Shown in pieces: positions 1 through 7,854 of a stretch of DNA of 17,757 nucleotides. Origin of the DNA: Patescibacteria group bacterium. Lineage in GTDB: Bacteria; Patescibacteriota; Minisyncoccia; Moranbacterales; JAKLHP01. The notes beneath the pieces were generated by a model. The model was not told where the DNA came from. It made no database searches and was given only the letters and a program-made list of their open reading frames with translations. A program made the translations under genes and the position numbers. The number at the start of each line of letters is the position of its first letter. Position 1 is the stretch's first letter. The stretch covers positions 1 through 17,757 of the forward strand of contig JAKLHP010000007.1 in assembly GCA_022710085.1 (NCBI GenBank), in the 5' to 3' direction.

Positions 1-1
1 C

Positions 2-40
2 CAGAGAGGCCAGCAAAACAATCAGCAATCCACTTTCTAA
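2..40 (+). CDS. 3' end of an unidentified gene (partial)
   Basis: One plus-strand frame entering from the left edge gives a short Gln/Asn-rich tail (QRGQQNNQQSTF) ending in TAA at 38-40, about 35 bp before a hairpin terminator. Low-complexity Q/N tails are common at the C-termini of RNA- or DNA-binding proteins, but 12 residues identify nothing. Another open frame stops at TAG 57-59, so the frame choice is uncertain. Confidence 0.3.
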   Translation, partial: QRGQQNNQQSTF

Positions 41-75
41 CTTAAAAATCAACTATTAGCTAATTCATTAAAAAT

Positions 76-104
76 AAAATCGGCATTGAATTAGCCGATT
101 TTTT
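76..104. terminator. bidirectional intrinsic terminator
   Basis: A perfect 9-bp stem (76-84 with 94-102) encloses a 9-nt loop. A T-run follows on the plus strand and an A-run precedes it, which becomes a T-run on the minus strand. It sits between the plus-strand gene tail and the minus-strand tRNA-Val, so it can end both convergent transcripts. Confidence 0.7.
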
Positions 105-115
105 GTTTATGCGAG

Positions 116-189
116 TGGATCTGTGCAGACTCGAACTGCAGACCTCTTCGATGTCAACGAAGCGCTCTAACCAACTGAGCTACAGATCC
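116..189 (-). tRNA. tRNA-Val(GAC)
   Basis: A full cloverleaf is visible on the minus strand. The acceptor GGATCTG pairs with CAGATCC, the D-arm is GCTC/GAGC, the anticodon stem CTTCG/CGAAG has loop TTGACAT (anticodon GAC), and the T-arm TGCAG/CTGCA has loop TTCGAGT. The discriminator is A and no CCA is encoded (CTC follows), so the 3' end must be added by the CCA enzyme encoded at the other end of the window. It begins 1 nt after the stop codon of the preceding minus-strand membrane protein gene, so it is probably cut out of the same transcript. Confidence 0.95.
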
Positions 190-190
190 C

Positions 191-1150
191 TTATGCTTCT
201 TCCGGACTCGGAATACTTTCTCTTATAACTTCTTTTTCCGATTCCAATATTTTTTTTTCTTCTTCTATGCCAGCAACTTCCTTGAAAAACAAAAACCAGA
301 CAGTTTGACAAAAAACCTGGAATATTGAATTGACAAAAACCAAGGAAACTACAAAAAATGTTATTCCAGAAACAATTGCTATCAAAGTCCCGACCTCAGC
401 AATAATTGATCGAAGTATCAATCCAATTATAAGAAAAATAATCCCAAAAATTAAAGCCAAGGCCATGATTAAAATGAAAAGGGCAATATTTACAGGAATG
501 AAAAATAACGACATTATAATGCTAGCTAAAATGTTTTTTCGAAAAATTTGATAACCGTTTTCCAGTGATGACTTTATTTCCAAGTCAGAAAGTATAATAT
601 AGAAACAGGCAAATTTTCCAATGTACGTAGCCAGGATTATAGAAGGAATCAGTATAGCAAAAGCTAGTCCTGCAACCAATATTCCAAAAGCCATTGAGTC
701 AAGATAAAAAAGAAACATTGCTGGAACAGAAAGAATTATAATTAAAACCAAAACCAGAAGAGTTAGAATTATTCCGATAGTCACTATCTTCCAAAAATAT
801 TTTTTTCCTTCTTTGAAACCGTTTTTGAAACTTCCTTGTTTATTTTTTTCTATCTCATCCAAAGTCTTGATTAATCCAGCCTGAGAAATAATTTTAAAAA
901 TAAAAAGGACTATTCCCAGTAGGACAAAGAACGAAATCAACAAAATAACAATCTGCCAATGCTGGCTTACGAAGCCACCAATCAAATCTTCTTTTTCTTC
1001 TATTTTTTTATCCCAATTATTGCTTCCGGGAAAATTAAAACCAAATCCTCCCCCCAAGGCCATAAACAATCCAAACCACCAAAGATACTTTTTCTCACAA
1101 GTGATTTTACAGGATTTTTTTATTATTTCTATATAATTTACATCCTTCAT
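191..1150 (-). CDS. multi-pass membrane protein of unknown function
   Basis: I do not recognise a characterised family. The 319-residue product has a short polar N-terminus with a KYLWWFGLF motif near residues 21-29. Six or seven hydrophobic segments follow (about 23-40, 66-88, 120-148, 154-178, 206-245 as one or two passes, 253-287), and the tail is charged and Glu-rich. Long uncharacterised proteins of this style, with a WWFG segment after an amphipathic start, are common in CPR genomes and loosely resemble DUF975-type proteins. I chose the ATG at 1150 because a weak GGA lies just upstream. A GTG at 1168 would add six residues and leave 7 nt to the ftsH stop. It lies downstream of ftsH on the same strand and its stop codon almost touches tRNA-Val, so it is probably the last protein gene of that operon. 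A role in membrane-protein homeostasis with FtsH is only a guess from position. Confidence 0.8.
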   Translation of the reverse strand: MKDVNYIEIIKKSCKITCEKKYLWWFGLFMALGGGFGFNFPGSNNWDKKIEEKEDLIGGFVSQHWQIVILLISFFVLLGIVLFIFKIISQAGLIKTLDEIEKNKQGSFKNGFKEGKKYFWKIVTIGIILTLLVLVLIIILSVPAMFLFYLDSMAFGILVAGLAFAILIPSIILATYIGKFACFYIILSDLEIKSSLENGYQIFRKNILASIIMSLFFIPVNIALFILIMALALIFGIIFLIIGLILRSIIAEVGTLIAIVSGITFFVVSLVFVNSIFQVFCQTVWFLFFKEVAGIEEEKKILESEKEVIRESIPSPEEA

Positions 1151-1175
1151 TTTTTCCAAATTATCCACTAAAGCT

Positions 1176-2993
1176 TTAGCATGGTTTAACTAGGCTATTA
1201 AATTCATCTCTTTCAATAGTTTCTTTTTGCAATAAAGTTTCAACAATTTTTTTGAGAATTTCTGATTTTTCCTTGATAATTCTCTCTGAAGTTTCATAAG
1301 CTTCTTTGATAAATCTTGTTACCTCCCTATCAATTTCTTCCGCAGTATGCTCGGAATAATTTTTTTCTTCACTGATTTCTTTCCCCAAAAATATCAACTC
1401 TTCTTTTTTTCCAAAAGTTCTTGGACCCAAATTACTCATGCCATAACGAGTAATCATTTCTCTTGCCATATGCGTAGCTCTTTCCAGATCATTAGAGGCT
1501 CCGGTGGTAACATCATTAAATTGTATCTTTTCGCTCGCATACCCTCCGAGAAGAACAGCCAATTCATCAAGAAAGTAAGCACAGGAATGCAATCTCTTGT
1601 CTTCTGTCGGAACTGCCAGGGTATATCCTCCGGCTTGTCCTCGGGAGATAATAGAAACTTTATGAACAGGATCAGCATTCTTGAGATTACTGGCCACCAA
1701 AGCATGCCCTGCTTCATGATAAGCGATGATATTTTTTTCTTCTTGATTTATAGCTTTACTTCTCCTTTCGGGACCTAAGATTACTTTCTCAATGGATTCC
1801 GCCAATTCCTGCATATCCACGATCTTTTTTCCTCTTCTGGCAGCAAGAATAGCTGCCTCATTGACCAAATTTGCCAGATCCGCACCGGAAAATCCAGGAG
1901 TTCTTTCGGCTAGAGTTCTGATATTAACGTCTTGATTTAAGGGTTTCCCTTTGATATGAATCTTGAGTATTGCTTCTCTTTCATTGATATCTGGCAGATC
2001 CAAGACCACTCTTCGGTCAAACCTTCCTGGCCTCAGAAGAGCTGGATCAAGGACATCTGGCCTATTTGTAGCCGCAATCACGATTACGCTAGTTTCACTT
2101 TCAAATCCATCCATTTCAACCAATATTTGATTCAGTGTCTGTTCTCTTTCATCGTGCCCTCCACCAAGACCCGCTCCACGATGCCTTCCAACTGCATCAA
2201 TTTCATCAATAAAAACAATTGCTGGAGCGCTTTTTTTCGCTTGCTTGAACAAATCCCTTACTCGGCTAGCTCCGACTCCCACAAACATTTCAACGAATTC
2301 CGATCCGCTGATATTGAAAAATGGCACCCCGGCTTCTCCGGCTACTGCCTTAGCCATAAGAGTTTTTCCTGTTCCTGGTGATCCAAGAAGCAGAACTCCT
2401 TTGGGAATTTTAGCTCCTATCGAAAGGAATTTTTTGGGATGTTTTAAAAATTCAACTACTTCCCTGAGTTCTTCTTTTGCTTCTTTGGCTCCAGCCACAT
2501 CATTGAAGGTTATTCTCTTACGCTTATCCTTTGGATCGATCATCCTGGCTTTACTGAGACCGAATGAAAGCGCCTGAGAGTTTCCTCTTTGGGCCTGTCT
2601 CATCATAAACCAAATAAAAGCAGCAATAAGAACAAAAGGAAGTAAAAATGGTAAGATCGCACTCATCCAAAATCCAAAAGCCGATTCTCCTTTAACTTCA
2701 ACCTTGACTTTCTTTAATTTCTCAGCATCTACTCCATAGTTTTTGAGTGATTCTGTAAGCGAGCTTTCTGATTCTTTGTTGGCTTCTTGTTTCGAACCAT
2801 CATTAAGTTCGATGTTTAGCTTATTATTTTCAATAGCTATCTGCTTAACTTTTTCATCATTAATTTCATTGACTATTTCACTTAGATTAATTTCCTGCGG
2901 TTTCTGAGTCGGAGCATTATAAAGGATGAATATTCCCGAAATAACCAAGAAAGCAAGCACGACATAAGTAATATTTTTTATAAGTTTTTCCAT
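1176..2993 (-). CDS. ftsH: ATP-dependent zinc metalloprotease FtsH
   Basis: This membrane-anchored AAA+ protease degrades misfolded and regulatory membrane proteins. The 605 residues show the full family layout. TM1 is at about 9-25, a short external domain runs to about 105, and TM2 is at 107-131. The AAA module has Walker A GSPGTGKT (204-211), the FVGVG pore loop (237-241), Walker B FIDE (261-264) and the second region of homology with arginine fingers in LRPGRFDR (320-327). The peptidase has the zinc motif HEAGH (426-430) and a likely third ligand in the ND pair near 502. Nothing catalytic is missing and the length is slightly short for the family. The ATG at 2993 has no visible Shine-Dalgarno sequence and lies 9 nt after the tilS stop. 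The tilS-ftsH order is conserved in many bacteria (often with hpt between them, absent here). Confidence 0.97.
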   Translation of the reverse strand: MEKLIKNITYVVLAFLVISGIFILYNAPTQKPQEINLSEIVNEINDEKVKQIAIENNKLNIELNDGSKQEANKESESSLTESLKNYGVDAEKLKKVKVEVKGESAFGFWMSAILPFLLPFVLIAAFIWFMMRQAQRGNSQALSFGLSKARMIDPKDKRKRITFNDVAGAKEAKEELREVVEFLKHPKKFLSIGAKIPKGVLLLGSPGTGKTLMAKAVAGEAGVPFFNISGSEFVEMFVGVGASRVRDLFKQAKKSAPAIVFIDEIDAVGRHRGAGLGGGHDEREQTLNQILVEMDGFESETSVIVIAATNRPDVLDPALLRPGRFDRRVVLDLPDINEREAILKIHIKGKPLNQDVNIRTLAERTPGFSGADLANLVNEAAILAARRGKKIVDMQELAESIEKVILGPERRSKAINQEEKNIIAYHEAGHALVASNLKNADPVHKVSIISRGQAGGYTLAVPTEDKRLHSCAYFLDELAVLLGGYASEKIQFNDVTTGASNDLERATHMAREMITRYGMSNLGPRTFGKKEELIFLGKEISEEKNYSEHTAEEIDREVTRFIKEAYETSERIIKEKSEILKKIVETLLQKETIERDEFNSLVKPC

Positions 2994-3002
2994 TTGAATT
3001 TG

Positions 3003-3965
3003 TTATTTATTAGTTATCTTTAACAAATTTAATTTATCACCTTTCCGAGTTAGTTTCAACCCTTGGAATAAAAAAGTTTGGCTTTTCCCTTTTTCGCTTT
3101 TGACTATTTTCATTATCTCTCTGACATGAGAAGACTTGATATCTTTCAGGCTTCCTTTGACATCGTTGATTTTCTCCAATATCACTCTCTTTTGAAGTGC
3201 CGGATGAAGCTTGGAGATCTCACTAATTTTCAAATCTTTATTTTTGATAAAGATGTTCTTTGATAATCCAGAGACCAATGAGAAATCTTCGCTAATATTT
3301 AAGACGGAATCAAAAATTGTTCTTTTGATATTGGGATTAAAATTCTTTTCAAGATACGGGATCAATTTGTTCCTAACTTTATTTCTGAAAAATACATCTT
3401 CCTTGTTTGTTTTATCTTCCCTATATTTCAACTTATTATTTTTTAAATAATCCACAATCTCTTTCCGTGAAATTCCAAGAAGCGGACGAATAATTTTGTC
3501 ATTTTTATATTTCATCCCGGAAAGACCTTGAAGCCCAGCTCCACGAATAATTCTCATAAGAAAAGTTTCCACTTGGTCATCTTGATTGTGCGCCACAGAT
3601 ATGCAATTAAATTCAAGTTCTTTTCTGACTTTCTCAAAAAAATCATACCGAATTTTTCTCAAGTTATCCTCGTTAGTTTCATTTTTCTTTAATTTACCTA
3701 CATTTAACACGCTAAGATTAACTTGATATTTTTCAGCCAGTTCTTGAACTAAATCTTCATCCTTCATTGAATCTTCCCCCCGAAGCTTGTAATTAATATG
3801 AGCAATATGAATTTCCAAATCATATTTTTCTTTCAATTTAGCCAAAACATTTAGAAGACAAACGCTGTCCGGTCCTCCGGAAACACCAATAACAATCCTT
3901 GTTTTTTTTCTCCAAAGATTATTTAAACTTACCGCATTTTGAATTTTTTTAATTAGATTTTTCAT
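3003..3965 (-). CDS. tilS: tRNA(Ile)-lysidine synthase TilS
   Basis: TilS attaches lysine to C34 of tRNA-Ile(CAU), changing its codon from AUG to AUA and its identity from Met to Ile. The N-terminal PP-loop ATPase motif SGGPDS is at residues 29-34. A second family signature with HNQDDQVETFLMRIIRG, then GLQGLSGM, follows in the middle of the N-terminal domain. The 320-residue length fits the short form of the enzyme: a catalytic domain plus a linker helical domain and a reduced C-terminal region. The start overlaps the end of the upstream kinase gene by 17 nt, which implies translational coupling. It is co-oriented with and 9 nt from ftsH, the usual bacterial neighbour. Confidence 0.95.
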   Translation of the reverse strand: MKNLIKKIQNAVSLNNLWRKKTRIVIGVSGGPDSVCLLNVLAKLKEKYDLEIHIAHINYKLRGEDSMKDEDLVQELAEKYQVNLSVLNVGKLKKNETNEDNLRKIRYDFFEKVRKELEFNCISVAHNQDDQVETFLMRIIRGAGLQGLSGMKYKNDKIIRPLLGISRKEIVDYLKNNKLKYREDKTNKEDVFFRNKVRNKLIPYLEKNFNPNIKRTIFDSVLNISEDFSLVSGLSKNIFIKNKDLKISEISKLHPALQKRVILEKINDVKGSLKDIKSSHVREIMKIVKSEKGKSQTFLFQGLKLTRKGDKLNLLKITNK

Positions 3966-4518
3966 TCATTTTTGATTTTATAAACTCAAGGACCTTTTCA
4001 AAAACCTCTTCAACAGAAAGATTGGTCGTATCTAGAATAAAATCATAATTGCTTTCTTCTCTTATATTGATGCCGTAATATTTTTGATACCTGTCATCGT
4101 CTCTTTCCTTCCTATCTTGAAGATTATTAATCACATCTTCTTCCGAGACGGCATCGATTAATTCATTTTTTCTGTTTTCTTTATGCGCCTCTTTTAAAAC
4201 TCTCTTCGCCGCTTCTTGATCGCTAACTTTTAAATAAATCTTCAACGAATTTGGAATAAAGTGCCAAGCTGTTCTGCTTTCTATTACAAATTTATCGTTT
4301 TCTTTGGAAAGTTTAATCACACGATCATCCACCTCCTTGTCAGCAGAAGGATCATACTTAGACAATTTTTGAAACTCCGCAAGAGTCATTCCTCTTTCCT
4401 TCGCCATGTCGCGAAAAATTTGACCCATATAAAATCTTGAATATCCCAATGCATCTGAAACTTTTTCAGCGATAGTGCTTTTTCCGGATCCATGATCCCC
4501 GTTGAAAGATATAATCAT
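3949..4518 (-). CDS. cytidylate kinase-like protein (archaeal-type Cmk family)
   Basis: A P-loop nucleoside monophosphate kinase, probably converting CMP/dCMP to the diphosphate with ATP. The 189-residue protein has Walker A GDHGSGKST at residues 7-15, an early MGQIFRDMAKERGMTL segment, and a lid-type stretch with RKERDDDRYQKYYGI near 137-151. The FRDMAKERGM and RY..YYGI patterns resemble the short archaeal CMP kinases rather than the roughly 220-residue bacterial Cmk. Its place next to rpsA supports the call, because cmk-rpsA is a classic bacterial pair. The P-loop reads GDHGSGKST instead of the usual GPPGSGKST. It overlaps tilS by 17 nt. A more general AAA-type small-molecule kinase role cannot be excluded. 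Confidence 0.75.
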   Translation of the reverse strand: MIISFNGDHGSGKSTIAEKVSDALGYSRFYMGQIFRDMAKERGMTLAEFQKLSKYDPSADKEVDDRVIKLSKENDKFVIESRTAWHFIPNSLKIYLKVSDQEAAKRVLKEAHKENRKNELIDAVSEEDVINNLQDRKERDDDRYQKYYGINIREESNYDFILDTTNLSVEEVFEKVLEFIKSKMNEKSN

Positions 4519-4556
4519 GTTATTTTATAAAATTAAACTTATTAAAATATTAAATA

Positions 4557-4585
4557 ATTATATTACAACCTGGCAATAAATACAA
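4557..4585 (-). promoter_or_regulatory. promoter for the kinase-tilS-ftsH operon
   Basis: Read on the minus strand, TTGTAT (4585-4580) is followed after 17 bp by a perfect TATAAT (4562-4557). Transcription would start near 4550, giving a leader of roughly 32 nt before the kinase ATG at 4518. It lies directly after the rpsA terminator, so the operon has its own start. The -35 matches only at TTG. Confidence 0.6.
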
Positions 4586-4598
4586 CTCTTAATATATT

Positions 4599-4626
4599 AA
4601 AGAGCTCTCAGAAATGAGAGCTCTTT
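4599..4626 (-). terminator. rpsA terminator
   Basis: A perfect 12-bp stem (4599-4610 with 4615-4626) with a 4-nt loop lies 19 nt downstream of the rpsA stop. A short T-run follows on the minus strand and a longer one on the plus strand, although no plus-strand gene needs it. Confidence 0.75.
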
Positions 4627-4644
4627 TTAAGTAAGAATAACAGC

Positions 4645-5877
4645 TTATGCCTTTTTCTTTTTTTCTTCTTTCTTTTCTTCCTTTTTGACCTTTTTTTCTT
4701 TCATCAACATAAGTCCCATCCGATGTTCCTTGGGTTCAATTGAAAGAATTTTCCATTCATAGTTTTCTCCGGCTGTAAGAACATCTTCCATCTTCTTTTC
4801 CGGATAAACTTCTCTGAATTCACTAACATGAGCCAGGCCATGGATATCTTGATCAAGGTAAACAAAAGCTCCAAAAGGATTAATCTTATCGACTTTTCCT
4901 TCGACTGTGTCTCCCACTTTATACTTTTTCTCGATTTCGCTCCAGGGATCCTTTTTAAGGGCTTTCATGGAAAGAGAAATCCTAGTATCATCAATTCCGA
5001 TAATTTGAGCTTCAACTCTATCCCCAGTTTTCACGATTTCTCTTGGATTATCAATAAGTTGCCAGGCCAATTCCGAAATATGCACCAAGCCTTCAAGTTT
5101 ATCAGCATCGTTGTCTGATTCCTTCTTGGAAGGAGGAAGAAACTTTATAAAAGCACCGAAGTCCACTACTCCGCTTATTTCTCCTTCAATAACATCACCA
5201 ACTTGAAGTTCGGAAACTACCTTCCTTTCTTTCTCACTCATTGCCGCTTTTTCACTAACAATAAGCTTTTCAGATTCTCTGTCAGCATCGATTATTTTTA
5301 CATGAATTTCTTTACCGACTAACTTCTTGAGAAGTTCTAATATTTTGTTCTTGTCCCCATCCTCTACCCTTGGGTAATGTTCGCTAGAAAGCTGAGAAAC
5401 AGGAAGAAATCCATTGATTCCATTAAGCTCTACCAGAAGTCCTCCGCGATTGGCATCCAGAACTTTGGTTGCAACGACATCCTGAGTATCTTTCTTTGAT
5501 TCGAGATCGTCCCAAGATTTTCCATAAGAAGCTTCCCTAATAGAAAGTTCAATGTATCCATCTTCATTCTCAAGATCAGTAAGAGTTGCGCTAACCACGT
5601 CTCCTTTTTTTATTTTGCTGGTTCCTAGCCCATCTTTTACTTCCTTTCCCAGAACAATTCCGGTTCCAAGTGATTCTAAATCAAGCAATATATAGTTAGA
5701 AAAAACCTCAATCACTCTTCCCTCCAGCACATCTCCGACGTTGGGAATCTGGATTGGATTATTTTTCAGAAGATCTTCCATGGAAGAAGAGTCTTTGACT
5801 GATGCTTTTTTTCCAGCATCCTTGCTTTCTTTTATTTTGTCTACTTCTTCAGCTAGTTTGTCTAGAATATTTGCCAT
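4645..5877 (-). CDS. rpsA: 30S ribosomal protein S1
   Basis: S1 binds mRNA on the 30S subunit and helps initiation, which matters in a genome that shows few Shine-Dalgarno sites. The 410-residue product (from the ATG at 5877) carries four S1/OB-fold repeats at about 47-115, 132-208, 226-306 and 320-393. Repeats 3 and 4 show the strong VVDFGAFIKF and INPFGAFVYL cores with HISEL/HVSEF strands; repeats 1 and 2 are more divergent, as in S1 proteins that contact the ribosome. Repeat 3 has an inserted acidic loop (KKESDNDAD). The C-terminus is a Lys/Glu-rich tail of about 16 residues. E. coli S1 has six repeats, so this is a short form. A TTG at 5904 would add nine residues, but no ribosome site supports it. 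The gene is single, with its own terminator downstream. Confidence 0.93.
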   Translation of the reverse strand: MANILDKLAEEVDKIKESKDAGKKASVKDSSSMEDLLKNNPIQIPNVGDVLEGRVIEVFSNYILLDLESLGTGIVLGKEVKDGLGTSKIKKGDVVSATLTDLENEDGYIELSIREASYGKSWDDLESKKDTQDVVATKVLDANRGGLLVELNGINGFLPVSQLSSEHYPRVEDGDKNKILELLKKLVGKEIHVKIIDADRESEKLIVSEKAAMSEKERKVVSELQVGDVIEGEISGVVDFGAFIKFLPPSKKESDNDADKLEGLVHISELAWQLIDNPREIVKTGDRVEAQIIGIDDTRISLSMKALKKDPWSEIEKKYKVGDTVEGKVDKINPFGAFVYLDQDIHGLAHVSEFREVYPEKKMEDVLTAGENYEWKILSIEPKEHRMGLMLMKEKKVKKEEKKEEKKKKA

Positions 5878-5930
5878 ATTTTTTACAAATAGCGACTGTG
5901 CCAATTCGCTTGTTATAAATAATTAAAGGC

Positions 5931-5959
5931 ACAAAAAATTTCCTACATAATAGGAAATT
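5931..5959 (-). terminator. capA terminator
   Basis: A perfect 9-bp inverted repeat (5937-5945 with 5951-5959) with a 5-nt loop is followed on the minus strand by a run of six Ts. It lies about 90 nt after the capA stop and before rpsA. The stem is AT-rich, so its strength is moderate. Confidence 0.6.
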
Positions 5960-6019
5960 ATTAAGAAATTCTTTATCAAGGATTAAAACATCCTTCTTTA
6001 TTCAATTTTCTTAATAATT
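5956..6019. repeat. nested inverted repeat in the capA-rpsA gap
   Basis: Arms 5956-5968 and 6007-6019 form a perfect 13-bp inverted repeat. The 38-nt spacer holds a second small hairpin (AAGGAT at 5978-5983 with ATCCTT at 5990-5995). The left outer arm overlaps the capA terminator stem, so the two structures would compete in RNA. The function is unknown. Confidence 0.5.
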
Positions 6020-6048
6020 ATCTTCAAATTAAGGTTATCACATTAATT

Positions 6049-7023
6049 TTAATTTGACAATACCTGGCCATTTCTTTCCAAAAATAACTGAGTTTCTCGA
6101 AATTTCATCTCTTTATTGTCCGGATTTATTTTGACTTCCACTGCTATTCCCTTTTGTGTTTCTGAATTGAAATACTGGTCGAAAATAAAATTTCCCAGTG
6201 AATAATATATTTTTTTTCTTTTATATTCTTCAATATCTTGGATAACATGCGGATGAGATCCTATAATCAAATCTGCTCCGGCATCTACAAAAGAATGCGC
6301 TGAATTCTTAATATTGTTAATCGGGGTTTTTTCGTATTCTTTTCCCCAATGAGTATAAATCACAACAATATCAACCTTATCCTTTATGCTTTTTATATTG
6401 TTTATTGTTGCTTCTATTTTTTCTCCAAATTGATTATAACTGACAAATCCAATTTTAATTCCGTTAATCTCTTTGATGAGATAATTGTTTTCTATTTTTA
6501 TTGGATCGCCAAAATATTCAACATCACTTTCCATTAAATATTTTTCAGTCTGATCTAAACCATTTTTCTGGAAATTCAAAATATGATTATTACCAATATT
6601 AACCAGTTTAATGTTTTGTTTTGCTAAAGTTTCGGCCAGAGACCTGTTAAAGGTAAACGAAAGATGCCCTTTTTCTCCAGGAATTGTTTCACTGCTCACC
6701 GATTCATTGTCCGTAATCGGACCTTCAAGATTCGCCACTACTAAATCGTTATTTTTCAATAACTCGGTAACTTTCTCAAAAATAAAATCATTGCCCTTTT
6801 TTTCTGCCACTTGCCTGATATACCTGTCAAACATCAAATCCCCAACAAATAATATGGAAACTTCTTTTTTGGGGGATGAAATAGCATTTAAAACCTTAAC
6901 ATCATTATTTTTTAATTCATTTTCAAACAGCTTGCTCGTTGATTTTTCATCATCAAAAGAGCATCCCAAAAGAAAGATGCTGGCTAAGAAAATAACTGTT
7001 ATTTTCAGACTTTTTGCTTTCAT
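6049..7023 (-). CDS. CapA-family lipoprotein (poly-gamma-glutamate capsule-type metallophosphatase fold)
   Basis: The N-terminus is a lipoprotein signal: a basic start, a hydrophobic core and the lipobox LLGC with Cys21 as the likely lipidated residue. The protein would be tethered outside the membrane. The rest follows the PGA_cap/CapA pattern: ILFVGDLMFDR, then VVANLEGPIT, IGNNHILNF, VVIYTHWGKEY, IIGSHPHVIQD and YYSLGNFIFDQ. These Asp, Asn and His motifs form a calcineurin-like dimetal site in relatives. In B. subtilis a related protein belongs to the poly-gamma-glutamate machinery, but many homologues occur without capsule genes and no capBC genes are seen here. The segment after NNH usually has Asp where this protein has Asn (NNHILN). 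Length 324 is typical. The start is an ATG with no Shine-Dalgarno sequence, about 20 nt from the predicted transcription start. Confidence 0.85.
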   Translation of the reverse strand: MKAKSLKITVIFLASIFLLGCSFDDEKSTSKLFENELKNNDVKVLNAISSPKKEVSILFVGDLMFDRYIRQVAEKKGNDFIFEKVTELLKNNDLVVANLEGPITDNESVSSETIPGEKGHLSFTFNRSLAETLAKQNIKLVNIGNNHILNFQKNGLDQTEKYLMESDVEYFGDPIKIENNYLIKEINGIKIGFVSYNQFGEKIEATINNIKSIKDKVDIVVIYTHWGKEYEKTPINNIKNSAHSFVDAGADLIIGSHPHVIQDIEEYKRKKIYYSLGNFIFDQYFNSETQKGIAVEVKINPDNKEMKFRETQLFLERNGQVLSN

Positions 7024-7049
7024 TTTATTGTTTATTTCAATGTTCTTTT

Positions 7050-7055
7050 ATTATA
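7050..7055 (-). promoter_or_regulatory. -10 box of capA promoter
   Basis: A perfect TATAAT on the minus strand predicts a start near 7043, 20 nt upstream of the capA ATG. No convincing -35 is visible at 16-18 bp. Confidence 0.5.
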
Positions 7056-7134
7056 CCAAATTATCAAAAAATAGCCTCGACAAGAGGTTTTTTTTGTGAT
7101 AAACTGGATTAGTAATAAAAATATTTAAACTTAT

Positions 7135-7791
7135 ATGAACATTCAATATTATGGTCACTCTTGCTTTAAAATAACCACCAAACCGGCTGGCCGAGCTACT
7201 GAAGACATAACCATTTTTTTTGATCCTTTCGACAAATCAGTCGGACTTAGACCTCCTCAAGGACAAGCTGACATGGTTTTTGTCAGTCATCATCACTATG
7301 ATCACGACAACGTCTCCGCTTTGAAAGGAGAACCGATTATAATCGATACCCCGGGAGAATATGCTATCAAGGGTATCAATACAACAGGGATTGATTCTTT
7401 CCATGACGATAAGGAAGGGGCTATTCAAGGCAGAAATACTGTTTTTACCATCGAATCTGAGGAAATAAGAGTTTGCCATCTTGGTGATTTGGGAGGAGAA
7501 CTTACTTCGGATCAGATTGAGGATATGGAAGTTGACATTCTTTTTATTCCAATTGGAGGAAAATACACGCTTGATGGAAAGAAAGCAGCGGAACTTATCC
7601 GAAAAATAGAGCCGAATATTGTTATTCCCATGCATTATAAAACAAAAGGATCGCTAATAGACATCGACGATGAAAAAAAATTCTGCAACGAAATGGGAAA
7701 TTGCCCCAAAGAAAAAATATCTAAGCTAAATATCAAGAAGAAGGATTTGGAAGGAAAAAATATGGAAGTAGTTCTAATGAGCATCGAATAA
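7135..7791 (+). CDS. MBL-fold metal-dependent hydrolase (UPF0173-like)
   Basis: A 218-residue metallo-beta-lactamase-fold protein of the short Lactamase_B_3/UPF0173 type. The metal motif HxHxDH is H52, H54, D56 and H57. The N-terminal MNIQYYGHSCFKI segment is typical of the subgroup, as is the later CHLGDLG (the bridging Asp region) and the C-terminal IPMHYKT with its last His. The protein should bind two metal ions and hydrolyse an ester or phosphodiester, but the substrate is unknown for most of the subgroup. It has no signal peptide, so it is cytoplasmic. It is the first gene of a plus-strand run with a small membrane protein and gyrA. I believe this neighbourhood recurs in Parcubacteria-type genomes, but I could not check. 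Confidence 0.88.
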   Translation: MNIQYYGHSCFKITTKPAGRATEDITIFFDPFDKSVGLRPPQGQADMVFVSHHHYDHDNVSALKGEPIIIDTPGEYAIKGINTTGIDSFHDDKEGAIQGRNTVFTIESEEIRVCHLGDLGGELTSDQIEDMEVDILFIPIGGKYTLDGKKAAELIRKIEPNIVIPMHYKTKGSLIDIDDEKKFCNEMGNCPKEKISKLNIKKKDLEGKNMEVVLMSIE

Positions 7792-7854
7792 TTCTTATAG
7801 GAAGCTACCCAATAAAAAACTGCCCACCGACAGGAAAATTCGTAAAAATTTAAA

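Noticed and set aside
1347..2577. Plus-strand open frames across ftsH
   Set aside because: They are antisense shadows of ftsH, with no recognisable protein features.
5878..5904. TTG start for rpsA at 5904
   Set aside because: No ribosome site supports it, and the ATG at 5877 gives a normal N-terminus.
7075..7096. Short hairpin followed by eight Ts in the capA/metallo-hydrolase gap
   Set aside because: The stem is only 4 bp and no plus-strand gene lies upstream to terminate, since the flanking genes diverge.
7094..7121. Promoter TTGTGA with an A-rich -10 for the metallo-hydrolase gene
   Set aside because: The candidate -10 (TAAAAA) is too weak to support a call.
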